Source: JACKIC01 sp964543795
Lineage (GTDB): Bacteria; Planctomycetota; UBA1135; UBA2386
DNA length: 64,000 nt
Assembly (NCBI GenBank): GCA_964543795.1
Contig: CAZIZN010000025.1
Coordinates: 1 to 64,000, forward strand
Reading direction: 5' to 3'
A program made the translations under genes and the position numbers. Of this stretch, positions 41,376 to 50,253 are shown in pieces (within the stretch, counting starts at the first letter, position 1; each line of letters starts with the position of its first letter). The notes beneath the pieces were generated by a model that was not told the origin of the DNA, searched no databases, and was given only the letters and a program-made list of their open reading frames with translations.

Positions 41376-42842
41376 ATGCGACGATCGCCCGTGCCCGCAC
41401 TGCGCCTGCGGATCGCCAACGACCGGCCCGTGCGGCCGGCCGGCGAGTTCGTGCTCTACTGGATGATCGCGTCGCGGCGCCGGCGCGCGAACTTCGCGCT
41501 GCAGCGGGCCGTGGAACTGGCCGACGAACTCGACAAGCCCGTGCTCGTGCTCGAGGCGCTGCGCTGCGGCCACCGCTGGGCCAGCGACCGGCTGCACACG
41601 TTCGTGCTGCAGGGCATGGCCGACAACGCCGCGGACTTCGCTGCCGCGGGGGTGCGCCACCACGCCTACGTCGAGCCCGAGCCGGGGGCGGGCCGGGGTC
41701 TGCTCGCCGCGCTCGCCGAGCGCGCCGCGGCGATCGTCACCGACGACTTCCCGTGCTTCTTCCTGCCGCGCATGGTGGCGGCCGCGGCAGCGCAGGCGCC
41801 GGTGCGTCTCGAGGCCGTCGACGGCAACGGGCTCCTGCCGATGCGCGCGGCGCCCAAGGTGTTCGGTCGCGCCTTCGACCTGCGCCGGTTCCTGCAGCAG
41901 GAGCTGCCGCTGCACCTCGGCGACTTCCCGCACGGCGATCCGCTCGCGAAATGGGACCGGCCGCCGGCGGAACTGCCGCGCGGCGTCGCGAAGCGCTGGC
42001 CCGCCGCAGGCGAGGACCTGCTCGCCGCCGATCCGGCGGCGCTCGCACGACTGCCGATCGACCACACGGTCGGCCCCGGTGCCGCGCGCGGCGGTGCCAA
42101 GGCGGCCGGCAAGGCGCTGCGCACGTTCCTCGCCGACAAGCTGCCGCGCTACGGCGACGAACGCAGCGATCCGGACGCCGACTGTGCGAGCGGGCTCTCG
42201 CCGTGGCTGCACTTCGGGCACCTGTCGGCGCACCAGGTCTTCGCCGGGCTCGCCGCGCAGGAGGGTTGGACGAAGGACCGCATCGCGAAGACCCGCAGCG
42301 GCCAGCGCGGCTGGTTCGGCATGAGTGCCGCCGCCGAGGCGTTCCTCGACGAACTGGTCACGTGGCGCGAGCTGGGCTTCAACTACTGCGCGTTCCGCCA
42401 GGACCACGAGGACTACGCGTCGTTGCCCGAGTGGGCGAAGGCGACGCTGGCCGCGCATGCGACCGACCCGCGCGAGCACGTCTACTCGCTCGAAGACCTC
42501 GCGGCGTCGCGCACGCACGACCCGGTCTGGAACGCCGCGCAGAACGAGCTGAGGCAGAGCGGCGCGATGCAGAACTACCTGCGCATGCTCTGGGGCAAGA
42601 AGGTGCTCGAGTGGAGCCGTTCGCCGGAGCAGGCGTTCGCGACGCTGATCGAGCTCAACAACCGCTACGCGCTCGACGGTCGCAACCCGAACTCCTACAC
42701 CGGCATCTCGTGGGTCTTCGGTCGCTACGACCGGCCGTGGGCGCCCGAGCGCGACGTCTACGGCGTGATCCGCTACATGAGCAGCGCGAACACGGTGAAG
42801 AAGCTCAGGATGAAGGCATACCTGGCGAAGTGGGGCGGCTGA
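41376..42842 (+). CDS. phr: Class II CPD photolyase
   Basis: 488 residues from the ATG at 41376. Typical class II features: EFVLYWMIASRRRRANFALQ near the N-terminus (in parts: VLYWMIASRR, NFALQRA), SGLSPWLHFGHLSAHQVF, the FAD-binding half with ELVTWRELGFNY, DPVWNAAQNEL, GAMQNYLRMLWGKKVLEW and NPNSYTGISWVFGRYDRPW. It repairs cyclobutane pyrimidine dimers using light and FADH. This is the last chromosomal gene before the integrated element; its 3' end is 36 bases from the split tRNA-Arg remnant, which reads toward it. Confidence 0.92.
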   Translation: MRRSPVPALRLRIANDRPVRPAGEFVLYWMIASRRRRANFALQRAVELADELDKPVLVLEALRCGHRWASDRLHTFVLQGMADNAADFAAAGVRHHAYVEPEPGAGRGLLAALAERAAAIVTDDFPCFFLPRMVAAAAAQAPVRLEAVDGNGLLPMRAAPKVFGRAFDLRRFLQQELPLHLGDFPHGDPLAKWDRPPAELPRGVAKRWPAAGEDLLAADPAALARLPIDHTVGPGAARGGAKAAGKALRTFLADKLPRYGDERSDPDADCASGLSPWLHFGHLSAHQVFAGLAAQEGWTKDRIAKTRSGQRGWFGMSAAAEAFLDELVTWRELGFNYCAFRQDHEDYASLPEWAKATLAAHATDPREHVYSLEDLAASRTHDPVWNAAQNELRQSGAMQNYLRMLWGKKVLEWSRSPEQAFATLIELNNRYALDGRNPNSYTGISWVFGRYDRPWAPERDVYGVIRYMSSANTVKKLRMKAYLAKWGG

Positions 42843-42877
42843 GGCGCGGTGCCGGCGCTGCAGGTCCCGGTTGCGAT

Positions 42878-42923
42878 TGGTACGCCCGGCAGGAGTTGAA
42901 CCTGCGACCCCCGCTTTAGGAAA
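42878..42923 (-). pseudogene. 3' half of split tRNA-Arg(CCU); left attachment site of the element
   Basis: On the minus strand the sequence from the anticodon loop (TTTCCTAA, 42916-42923) to the encoded CCA end (42878) is a proper tRNA 3' half: AGCGG anticodon arm, GCAGG/CCTGC T-arm, CGGGCGT acceptor strand and ACCA. Upstream of the loop the sequence no longer pairs. Joined to the 5' half at 58058-58096 it gives a complete tRNA-Arg with all stems paired. Confidence 0.9.
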
Positions 42924-43258
42924 AGGAGAAGCTGCGGACTGTACCGACGACGGCATCGGCTGCACGGCACCGGACCCAACAGTGCAGAAGGCGGGCAGAA
43001 GGTGCACGGTCGTCCGCAACGATTCCCAGGTTTCTCCACCCTTTCGCAAATGCACAAGGCATAATAGGGATGCCGGACACCGTCTTCGGCGATCCTCGCG
43101 TGTGGCGGACTGACAGCGCTCCGCCTCGCACTGGCAAGCACGCGCGAGGGCCGAGACGTACACGGCCTGCCGAAGCCCGATCGTAGATCCATACCCCTCC
43201 CGACCCGGCCTGGGAACCGGCGACGGAGAGCGCGCACGAGAACCCCGGAGGGGTCAAC
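42924..43258. other. Left-end non-coding region of the element
   Basis: No supported gene in 335 bases. Between the core and the first excisionase-like gene there is a CATAAT at 43060-43065 that could be a -10 element for the plus-strand operon, without a good -35. Recombinase arm-binding sites would be expected here, but I could not pick them out. Confidence 0.4.
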
Positions 43259-43450
43259 GTGGACACGAAGACGATCGGGCGCCTGCTGACGCCCAAGGAG
43301 GCAGCGGAGCTGCTGCGCTCCACCGAGAATCAGCTTGCGTCGTGGCGCCGGGCAGGCACCGGCCCCAAGTACTTCCGGCTCGGCTACCGCACGCTCCGCT
43401 ATTCCGAGCAGTCGGTCGAGGCATGGCTGCGCACGCAGGAGGCCAAGTGA
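43259..43450 (+). CDS. Excisionase-like HTH protein 1
   Basis: 63 residues from a GTG at 43259 with GGAGGGG five bases upstream. It is a single winged helix-turn-helix of the excisionase/AlpA type: LLTPKEAAELLRSTENQLASW, in parts LTPKEAAELL and LASWRRAG, then GPKYFRLGYRTLRYSEQSVEAWL. Such proteins bend DNA at att sites to favour excision or switch on early genes of satellites and prophages. Its stop overlaps the start of the next gene (TGATG). Confidence 0.78.
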   Translation: MDTKTIGRLLTPKEAAELLRSTENQLASWRRAGTGPKYFRLGYRTLRYSEQSVEAWLRTQEAK

Positions 43451-43704
43451 TGGGCCTCCGAGAAACCAAGGACGCTGCGGTCGCCCAGGCCCGCGCCGAG
43501 CTGCCCGAACCAGGCTGGCTCGACACGCACGGCGCCGCCGCGTATCTGTCGGTGACGCGCAAGCAGATGGAGCACTGGCGGTCGGCCGGCGGCGGGCCGC
43601 CGTTCTCGCGGCTCGGGCGGCTGGTCCGCTATCAGCGGGCGCAGCTCGACGCATGGATGGCCGGGCGGCAGGTCCGCAGCACCGCGGAGGTGGCCCGTGG
43701 ATGA
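43450..43704 (+). CDS. Excisionase-like HTH protein 2
   Basis: 84 residues from the ATG at 43450, coupled to the preceding gene. After about 22 leading residues comes a second helix-turn-helix of the same type (LDTHGAAAYLSVTRKQMEHW, then FSRLGRLVRYQRAQLDAWM). The two adjacent proteins are related but clearly different, so one may serve excision and the other gene control. The next gene starts eight bases before its end. Confidence 0.75.
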   Translation: MGLRETKDAAVAQARAELPEPGWLDTHGAAAYLSVTRKQMEHWRSAGGGPPFSRLGRLVRYQRAQLDAWMAGRQVRSTAEVARG

Positions 43705-45988
43705 CCGCGCCAATGAAAATGGGCCCCCGCGCGAGCAGCACGGGGACCCGGGAGCTGTCAATGACCAAGGTCGCGAACTATCATACGCGGCGGCTGCGGA
43801 ACCCGCTACCCCGCGCTATGAGGAATCCATCGCGTTCCTGAGGCAGGCACTGCCGGAAGGACCGTGGTGCCTCGCGGCGATCTGGCCCGAGAAGTCGGAG
43901 CAGAACGAGCACCGGATGCAGGTGATGACGTACCTGCCCGCGGAAGACGAGCTGGCGCACGCGTTCTTGGAGCAGCACGGCAGCGCGGGCTACAACCTGT
44001 ACTGGACGCTGAACCGGGTGAACCGGAAGCTCGTGACGAAGCCGAGCAAGGGCGACATCCGCTACTTCGTGCGGCTGTGGGTCGACATCGACGCGAAGAA
44101 GGGCGAGGATCGCGGCGACCTGCTGGCGCGGCTCCAGGGCTGCACCCCGGCGCCGTCGGTGATCCTCGACAGCGGCGGCGGCTTCTGGGGAATCTGGGAG
44201 CTGGCCGAACCCGTGGAGATCGACGGCAACGCCGACGAGCTGGAGCGCCACAACCAGGTGCTCGCGAAGCGCCTCGGAGGCGACGCGTGCCACAACGTCG
44301 AACGCCTGTGCCGTCTGCCGGGCACGCTGAACCGGCCCAGCAGGGCGAAGCAGGAGAAGGGCCAGCAGCCGCGCGTGGCGACCGTCGTCGGCGAGCCGAC
44401 GTGGCAGCGGAAGCACCACCTGCGCGACTTCCCGCAGCCGGATGCGGATGGCAAGGCGCGCGCCGCCGGCAACCGGAAGCCGGCTGCTGTCGATCCCGAC
44501 AAGGTCGTGCGCGTCGAGAAGCTGGACGACCTGCCGGTCGGTGACCTGTGCAAGCGGGTGATCGCGCAGGGGTGCGACCCCGACGACCCAGGCAGGTGGA
44601 AGAGCCGCAGCGAGCCGCTGCACTGGATCTGCTGCGAGCTGGTCCGGGCCCGCATCGACGACGCCAAGATCCTGGGGATCATCACCGACGAGGTCTGGAA
44701 CATCTCGGAGTCCGTCCGCGACAAGCCCGACCCACTGGCGTACGCGGTGCGGCAGGTCGAGCGAGCGCACGAGGTCGCCGACGACCTCGCGTGCGACAAG
44801 GACGGGATCCCGTACCCGACCCCGGGCAATGTGCGCATGGCGGTCGCGAAGCTGGGCGCGAGCCTTGAGCACGACGAGTTCTCCGACAGGAGCCTCGTGC
44901 ACGGCCTGGACGGCTTCGGGCCGCACCTCGACGACAAGGCCGTGAGCCGGCTGTGGCTTGCGGTCGAGGAGACCTTCCGGCTCAAGGTCGGCAAGGATCG
45001 CTTCTGGACGATCGTCGAGGACATGGCAATGCAGAACCGGCGCCACCCGGTGCGCGAGTACCTGGCCGGGCTGCGGTGGGACGGCCGGCCGCGGCTCGAC
45101 CGCTGGCTGGTCGACTACATGGGCGCCGAGGACAGCGAGTACGCGCGCGCCGTCGGGCGCATCGTGCTGCTGGCTGCGGTCCGCAGGGCGCGAGACCCCG
45201 GCTGCAAGTTCGACGAGATGCCGGTCTTGGAGGGGCCGCAGGGCACCAGGAAGTCGCTGGCGATCGCGACGCTGGCGGTCCGAGCGGAGTGGTTCTCGGA
45301 CGACCTGCCGCTGAACGCCAAGTCCAAGGAGTTCATCGAGGCGACGATCGGCAAGTGGATCGTCGAGGCCGGCGAGCTGAAGGGCATGCGCAGGAGCGAC
45401 GTCGAGTCGCTGAAGTCCTGCCTGTCGCGACAGGTCGACCGCGCGCGCATGGCGTACGGACGACTGCCCATCGAGCGGGCACGGCAGTTCGTGATGATCG
45501 GCACCACGAACAGCGAGCGCTACCTGCGCGACAACACCGGCAACCGGCGCTTCTGGCCGGTGCGCGTCGGCGAGGTGCGCCTGTCCGAGCTGCGCGCCGA
45601 CCGCGACCAGCTCTGGGCCGAGGCAGCCGCGCGCGAGGCGCAGGGCGAGTCGATCCGGCTGGACCCGGCGCTGTGGTCCGCCGCCGGCGAGCAGCAGGAG
45701 CAGCGCCGCATCGAGGACCCGTTCGTGCAGCGACTCGAAGACGTGCTCGGCGACCGCTGCGGCGTGCTGCTGGCCGAAGACGTCTGGCGTCTGCTGGCCG
45801 TCGACGCCGACCGCCGCACGCAGGACCAGAACCAGCGGGTCGGCGAGGCGATGCGCGAGCTGGGGTGGCAGCGCACGCGACGGCGCGTCGACGGCCTGAT
45901 GCGGTACTGCTACGCGCGGGGCGACGGGCCCAGGCTCGAGCCAAAGGACGACGGTGTCGCAGAGGCGCCTGATCCCCGCCCCTTCTGA
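43697..45988 (+). CDS. RepB-type primase / VapE-type helicase fusion
   Basis: 763 residues from a GTG at 43697 overlapping the previous gene. Residues about 100-230 resemble a RepB-like archaeo-eukaryotic primase: WVDIDAKKG with the catalytic acidic pair, PSVILDSGGGFWGIW and ERLCRLPGTLNRPSR. Residues about 440-690 are a VapE-type superfamily 3 helicase: WDGRPRLDRWL, Walker A LEGPQGTRKSLAI at about 513, Walker B-like WIVEAGEL, then GTTNSERYLRDNTGNRRFWP. The C-terminus is a winged helix. Together they would start and drive replication of the excised element. VapE-type enzymes are common in phage satellites. Repeats just downstream may be the origin it uses. Confidence 0.85.
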   Translation: MDDRANENGPPREQHGDPGAVNDQGRELSYAAAAEPATPRYEESIAFLRQALPEGPWCLAAIWPEKSEQNEHRMQVMTYLPAEDELAHAFLEQHGSAGYNLYWTLNRVNRKLVTKPSKGDIRYFVRLWVDIDAKKGEDRGDLLARLQGCTPAPSVILDSGGGFWGIWELAEPVEIDGNADELERHNQVLAKRLGGDACHNVERLCRLPGTLNRPSRAKQEKGQQPRVATVVGEPTWQRKHHLRDFPQPDADGKARAAGNRKPAAVDPDKVVRVEKLDDLPVGDLCKRVIAQGCDPDDPGRWKSRSEPLHWICCELVRARIDDAKILGIITDEVWNISESVRDKPDPLAYAVRQVERAHEVADDLACDKDGIPYPTPGNVRMAVAKLGASLEHDEFSDRSLVHGLDGFGPHLDDKAVSRLWLAVEETFRLKVGKDRFWTIVEDMAMQNRRHPVREYLAGLRWDGRPRLDRWLVDYMGAEDSEYARAVGRIVLLAAVRRARDPGCKFDEMPVLEGPQGTRKSLAIATLAVRAEWFSDDLPLNAKSKEFIEATIGKWIVEAGELKGMRRSDVESLKSCLSRQVDRARMAYGRLPIERARQFVMIGTTNSERYLRDNTGNRRFWPVRVGEVRLSELRADRDQLWAEAAAREAQGESIRLDPALWSAAGEQQEQRRIEDPFVQRLEDVLGDRCGVLLAEDVWRLLAVDADRRTQDQNQRVGEAMRELGWQRTRRRVDGLMRYCYARGDGPRLEPKDDGVAEAPDPRPF

Positions 45989-46048
45989 GGGGGATCGGAC
46001 AGGGGGGAGCGGGCCACGCGCCGGCAGCACCGAGGGCAGGGCGCCGCT

Positions 46049-46250
46049 GATCCCCCCGATCTCCCCGATCTCCCTGTTCTCACAAAGGCCCACTGCAACG
46101 CGCAGCAGTGGTACTACCACTGTATGTACCTACTTACCTTCCTTACAGAGAAAGGGGGGGGATCAGGGAGGATCGGTGTGCAATCAACGGTGCCGTGGGC
46201 GACTGCCTGCTCCCCCCGCGGGGATCAAAGGCGGGATCAGGGAGGATCGG
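46049..46250. other. Iteron-like repeats, candidate replication origin of the element
   Basis: GATCAGGGAGGATCGG occurs twice exactly (46161-46176 and 46235-46250). At 46049-46076 the complement appears as two tandem CCGATCTCCC units. An AT-richer stretch (46108-46150) and the dyad at 46106-46122 lie between. Placement right after the primase-helicase gene fits an origin. The 45989-46346 gap has no convincing gene. Confidence 0.5.
46106..46122. promoter_or_regulatory. Perfect 8-bp inverted repeat
   Basis: CAGTGGTA-C-TACCACTG, a strong dyad of the size bound by a dimeric regulator, in the origin-like region. Confidence 0.45.
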
Positions 46251-46346
46251 CGACCGAGGCATTCGGACTGCGCAGGCGTGGCATTGGGCGCGCGAGGAAC
46301 AAGCATTCGCGCTGCTCCGGGGGATCTGCAATAACCCGCTGGTCCT

Positions 46347-46640
46347 TTACCGCAGCCAGCCGTCGAGGCCGCCCGCGTACACCAGCACCGCGCCGCCGGC
46401 CATCGCGCCGAGGACCAGCACCAAGACCGCCAGCGAGCGCAGCACGCCGAGGCCGGCGGTGGCCTCCCTGGGCCCGCAGGCGCCAGCCAGCGCCCAGATC
46501 AGCGCAGCGACCCAGCCGACCACCGTCCAGCCGGCGAGGGCGTTGAGCAGGAGCACGGCGCCCTGGCGCGCGTGCCGGCGGTTCGCGGCCACGACCGTGG
46601 GCAGGAAGTAGGCGACGACGAGGAGCAGGATGGTGGTCAC
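46347..46640 (-). CDS. Superinfection-immunity-like membrane protein
   Basis: 97 residues from a GTG at 46638-46640, which makes the N-terminus (TTILLLVVAYFLPTVVA) match the family; an upstream in-frame TTG at 46712 would add 24 residues that do not look like it. AYFLPTVVAANRRH, then LLLNALAGWTVVGWVAALIWA, is the signature of the Imm_superinfect family, related in name to phage T4 Imm, which blocks DNA entry of a second phage. Three membrane helices. It is on the minus strand, against the surrounding genes, so it can be expressed separately in the integrated state to exclude other phages; that is inferred from the family. Confidence 0.75.
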   Translation of the reverse strand: MTTILLLVVAYFLPTVVAANRRHARQGAVLLLNALAGWTVVGWVAALIWALAGACGPREATAGLGVLRSLAVLVLVLGAMAGGAVLVYAGGLDGWLR

Positions 46641-46783
46641 AGGGAGTGAGTCGGTCGCAGTCGGTGTGAGCCTTAGATCGGGTCCCAACACAGACTCGTT
46701 GCGGTTCTGCAACCGTTCCGGACCACAATCGCGGCGCTCCCAATCAGGACCAACACATGTTGTTAGATCTCGCAGAGCGTCCT

Positions 46784-46811
46784 TTGTTGTATAGGACGAT
46801 GGAGTTATAAT
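46784..46811 (+). promoter_or_regulatory. Sigma-70-type promoter of the tape-measure operon
   Basis: TTGTTG (46784-46789), 16 bases, TATAAT (46806-46811), a near-consensus promoter 47 bases before the ATG at 46859. It is the best promoter in the window. No gene is seen in 46641-46858. Confidence 0.75.
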
Positions 46812-46858
46812 GCAGGGTGGCGCGGTCTATCACAGGACCGCGAGCCGAGGAGGCAGCA

Positions 46859-47398
46859 ATGACGAGCACCACGACTACCCGACTGGGAGAACTCCGCGCC
46901 CAGCACGAGGAAGCGCAATCACGACTGGCGCGACTGCGCACCAACCTGGGCACCGCGGTGGCCGACGGCGACGAGGTCCAGGCATCCGTGCTGCGCGCCG
47001 AGATGGCGACCCTGGAGCGGCAGCGCGACGAGCTGGCGGCTGCGCTGCCCATCGTCGAAGAGCGCGTGCAGGAGGCCCAGCGGCGAGAAGCAGCCCAGCA
47101 GCGGGCTGCTTCTGCCCGCCTTCACAACGAGCGCCGCGCCGCGAAGCTGGAGGCGGCAGCCAACGTGGACCGCGCGCTGGCCGCACTGGGCAAGGCGTGG
47201 GCCGAGTTCGAGTCCCTGCCCGAGGCCGGCACCCGCGCGGCCCGCAACCGTCCCTTCGCGCTGCGCGCCGCGCTGCTGCACTGGGCGCCCACCCTGGGCA
47301 CCAAGGTGGAGCTGCTCCGCGTCCCCGGCCGCCAGCTCCGCCCGCTTGCCGAGAGCGAGCTCAACGCCACCCCAATCCTGAACGAGACCCAACAGTGA
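46859..47398 (+). CDS. Coiled-coil protein of the element
   Basis: 179 residues. The ATG at 46859 follows GGAGG by six bases. Residues about 10-115 are a long charged coiled coil (LGELRAQHEEAQSRLARLR, then LERQRDELAAALPIVEERV), and the C-terminal 60 residues are less regular (FALRAALLHWAPTLG). No family recognised. It is first in the operon driven by the promoter at 46784 and overlaps the next gene by four bases (GTGA). In phages, coiled-coil proteins in this position can be scaffolds or structural adaptors; that is only a guess. Confidence 0.7.
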   Translation: MTSTTTTRLGELRAQHEEAQSRLARLRTNLGTAVADGDEVQASVLRAEMATLERQRDELAAALPIVEERVQEAQRREAAQQRAASARLHNERRAAKLEAAANVDRALAALGKAWAEFESLPEAGTRAARNRPFALRAALLHWAPTLGTKVELLRVPGRQLRPLAESELNATPILNETQQ

Positions 47399-47841
47399 AG
47401 ACCGACTACAGCAGACCCCTGGAACTGGACCCCATCCTCAAGTCCGCGCACCACGTCGCCACAGGCGCGTGGGCGCCGGCCTACACCGCGTCCGAGTACG
47501 AGGACGAGATGCTGCGCATCGCGAAGGTCGAGGCGCGCGCGGGCGAGAGCCCGGCCGTCGCGTTCGCTCGCCTGTGCGAGGAGCGGGACCAGCGCATCGA
47601 GTCGCTGTTCCTGGCCGCGCGCAGGGCCGGGCAGGACGAGCGGGTGCAGAAGCAGCGCCAAGACGCGTTCTCTGCCGAGAACGCCGAGCGCCTCAGCGTC
47701 CGCAGGAAGCTGATGGAAGACATGCTCTCCCGGGCCGACCGCGAGAAGCGCGACGACGAGAGCCCGGAACAGGCGATGACGCGCCTGCTGGACTCCGACC
47801 GCTCGATGCAGGACCTCTACAAGCAGTACCTCGGGCGGTGA
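47395..47841 (+). CDS. Small helical protein of the element
   Basis: 148 residues from a GTG at 47395 in a GTGA overlap with the previous stop. It is rich in Arg, Glu and Asp and mostly helical (EYEDEMLRIAKVEARAG, ENAERLSVRRKLMEDML). I do not recognise it. Position before a tape-measure gene is where tail assembly chaperones sit in many phages, but no programmed frameshift to the next gene is evident. Confidence 0.65.
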   Translation: MKTDYSRPLELDPILKSAHHVATGAWAPAYTASEYEDEMLRIAKVEARAGESPAVAFARLCEERDQRIESLFLAARRAGQDERVQKQRQDAFSAENAERLSVRRKLMEDMLSRADREKRDDESPEQAMTRLLDSDRSMQDLYKQYLGR

Positions 47842-47845
47842 GCAA

Positions 47846-48232
47846 GTGTTCCACCACCTGGGGCTGCTGTCGCCGGAGGTAGTCCGGGTCTACGCGGCGA
47901 GCCTTGAGCACCGCCGCTCGTTCGGCGAGCCGCCGTCCGCCGACTTCGTTCGGGCGCTGGCCCGCGAGGAGGGCGCATCGGAGGGCGCAGCCCTCGTGCT
48001 CTGCCGCTGGGAGGCGCTGAGCGAGGACGGGCGGGCGATCCCCCTCGGCGTCGCCTGGGGCTGGCGCGCCGTCGTGCACGACCGGGAGACGCTGAACGCG
48101 ATCCTGGCGACCGACCGGATGCCGCGGGTGCCGCTCCGCCTGTTCGACGGGCGGCCGGTCCCGAACCGCATGATCTGCACCTACGCCGACGGCTGGGATG
48201 TCGCGATGGGCAACGTCGGGGCGCGCGCATGA
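47846..48232 (+). CDS. Small protein of the element, upstream of the tape measure
   Basis: 128 residues from a GTG at 47846, four bases after the previous stop. The N-terminal half is helical (LLSPEVVRVYAASLEHRRSFG), the rest mixed (GVAWGWRAVVHDRETL, PRVPLRLFDGRPVPNRMI). No family recognised. Its stop overlaps the start of the tape-measure gene (ATGA), so the two are coupled; a tail-assembly role is possible from position alone. Confidence 0.65.
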   Translation: MFHHLGLLSPEVVRVYAASLEHRRSFGEPPSADFVRALAREEGASEGAALVLCRWEALSEDGRAIPLGVAWGWRAVVHDRETLNAILATDRMPRVPLRLFDGRPVPNRMICTYADGWDVAMGNVGARA

Positions 48233-50253
48233 CGCAGTTTCGCATCGACATCGTCGCCGACCCGTCCAAGGCGGTGTCGGCGTCCAAGACCGTGGAGCGA
48301 TCCCTCGGGCAGGTGGAGAACCGCGCCGACTCGCTGCGCAGCGCCATCGGGCGCGCGTTCGCGTTCGTGGGCGCCGTGGTCTCGGTCCGCGAGATCCTGT
48401 CGGCCGCCGACGCGTACCAGAACGTGCAGAACCGGCTGCGGCTGGTGACCGACGGGACCGAGGAGCTTGCCAGCGCGACCGAGCAGCTCCTGGGCGTCGC
48501 CAACCGCACGCGGTCCAGCTTCCAGTCCACGGCCGAGCTGTACACCCGCCTGTCGCTGTCCGCGCGTGAACTCGGGCGGTCGCAGGAGGAGCTGCTCCAG
48601 TTCACCGAGAGCCTCAACCAGGCCGTGATCCTCTCGGGTGCGAGTGCCCAAGAAGCGTCGGCCGGCATCATCCAGCTGTCGCAGGGCATCGCGTCCGGAG
48701 CGCTGCGCGGCGACGAGCTTCGGTCCGTGCTGGAGCAGCTGCCGGCCGTCGCCGACGTGATCGCCGACCACCTCAGCGTGACCAGGGGCGAGCTGCGGAA
48801 GATGGGCGAGCAGGGCCGCATCTCCGCGGACATCATCTTGGACGCCTTCCGCGACGCCCGCGTGGAGCTGGGCGACAAGTTCGCGAAGACCGTCCCGACG
48901 CTGTCGCAGGCGTTCCAGCAGTTCAAGAACGAGGCGCTGGCGCTCGTCGGCGCCACCGACCAGGCCACCGGCTCCTTCCAGGGGCTGGCCGCCGCGATCT
49001 CGTTCGTGTCCGAGAAGATGAAGGAGGCGCGCGAGTTCTACTCGGGCTTCGCCGAGGACCTGCGCATGCTGGAGGCGGAGTCGGCGCTGTCCACGGTCGG
49101 CGTCCAGATCAACGCCGTCAACCGCGAGCTCAAGGCGCTGGAGTCGCGGCAGGTCATCAGCGACGGCGCCCTCGCCCGCATCGAGCAGCTCCGCGCACGG
49201 CTGGCCGAGCTGCAGGGCGCTGCGCGGGTCCAGCAGAAGGTGGCCCCCCTGGACTTCGGGCAGTCGGAGCAGAGCCCGCTCAACGTGACGAGCCTCCTGA
49301 CCGAGGCGTTCGCCGGGCTGGAGCAGGGCCTGCAGCAGGTCACCACCGCCGCGGAGGACTTCGTGCAGCGGTTCGACGTCAAGGGCCAGCTCGACGACCT
49401 CGCGGCGGAGGCCGACGTCCTGCGCCTCGTCCGCGACGGGCACCTGGCCGCCGCGGAGGCGCTCTCGATCGAGAACCAGCTCCGCCAGCAGGGCCTGGAC
49501 CTGACCGAGGAGGAGCGCGCCCGGCTGCAGGTCATCGTCGAGACGAACGCCGCCCTCGCGGCGCAGGCCCAGGCGATGCAGAACCTGGTCGGGCACCAGC
49601 AGGCGATCAACGCGGAGATCGCGGCGCTGCAGCAGCTCCAGGCCTCGCACCCGGAACTCGTCGACGAGATCGCGCGCCGGATCCGGGAGCTGCAGATCGC
49701 GGGACTGGAGACGAGCACGAGCCTCGGCGACGGGTTCTCGCGGGCCTTCCTCAAGATGCAGCAGGAGGCCGAGAACCTCGCTGCCGTCGGCGAGAAGGTC
49801 ACCAACGTCTTCGCGGACCATCTGACCGACGCCCTCGTCAAGTTCGCCGAGACCGGCAAGTTCTCGTTCGAGGACTTCGCCCAGTCGCTGCTGTCGGACC
49901 TGACCAAGATCATCGCGCGGCTGCTCGTCGTGCAGGCGCTCTCCGCCCTGGGCGGGGCGACGGGCATCATCCCGCCGATCGCCGGCGGCCGGGCGGACGG
50001 CGGCACCGTGCAGCCGGGGCGTTCCTTCGTCGTCGGCGAGGAGGGTCCCGAACTGTTCGTGCCGTCCCGGACCGGGACCATCGTCCCGAACGCGGCCAGT
50101 GCGCCCGCGCCGGTCGTGGAGAACAAGGTCCAGGTCGTCAACGTGTCGGACCCGGACGAGATCCCCCAGGCGATCGCCAACGGCGGCTCCGACGAGGCGA
50201 TCATCAACGTGCTGGTGCGCAACCGGGACCGCGTCAAGCAGGCCATCGGGTAG
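48229..50253 (+). CDS. Tail tape-measure protein
   Basis: 674 residues, ATG at 48229 in a four-base overlap. Residues about 45-240 are the conserved tape-measure core (AYQNVQNRLRLVT, NRTRSSFQSTAELYTRLS, SAQEASAGIIQLSQGIASG, LRGDELRSVLEQLPAVADVI). A long helical, Gln-rich middle follows. The C-terminus has the lambda-type ending (GGRADGGTVQPGRSFVVGEE, GPELFVPSRTGTIVPN). In phages this protein sets tail length and is ejected with DNA. By the usual 0.15 nm per residue it would suit a tail near 100 nm. It is the only clear virion-type protein in the element, which is unusual because no tube, sheath or baseplate gene accompanies it. Confidence 0.88.
   Translation: MTQFRIDIVADPSKAVSASKTVERSLGQVENRADSLRSAIGRAFAFVGAVVSVREILSAADAYQNVQNRLRLVTDGTEELASATEQLLGVANRTRSSFQSTAELYTRLSLSARELGRSQEELLQFTESLNQAVILSGASAQEASAGIIQLSQGIASGALRGDELRSVLEQLPAVADVIADHLSVTRGELRKMGEQGRISADIILDAFRDARVELGDKFAKTVPTLSQAFQQFKNEALALVGATDQATGSFQGLAAAISFVSEKMKEAREFYSGFAEDLRMLEAESALSTVGVQINAVNRELKALESRQVISDGALARIEQLRARLAELQGAARVQQKVAPLDFGQSEQSPLNVTSLLTEAFAGLEQGLQQVTTAAEDFVQRFDVKGQLDDLAAEADVLRLVRDGHLAAAEALSIENQLRQQGLDLTEEERARLQVIVETNAALAAQAQAMQNLVGHQQAINAEIAALQQLQASHPELVDEIARRIRELQIAGLETSTSLGDGFSRAFLKMQQEAENLAAVGEKVTNVFADHLTDALVKFAETGKFSFEDFAQSLLSDLTKIIARLLVVQALSALGGATGIIPPIAGGRADGGTVQPGRSFVVGEEGPELFVPSRTGTIVPNAASAPAPVVENKVQVVNVSDPDEIPQAIANGGSDEAIINVLVRNRDRVKQAIG

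Noticed and set aside
46641..46712. Longer start for the superinfection-immunity protein at the TTG at 46712
   Set aside because: The added residues do not resemble the family, whose members begin directly with the first membrane helix; the GTG at 46640 fits better.
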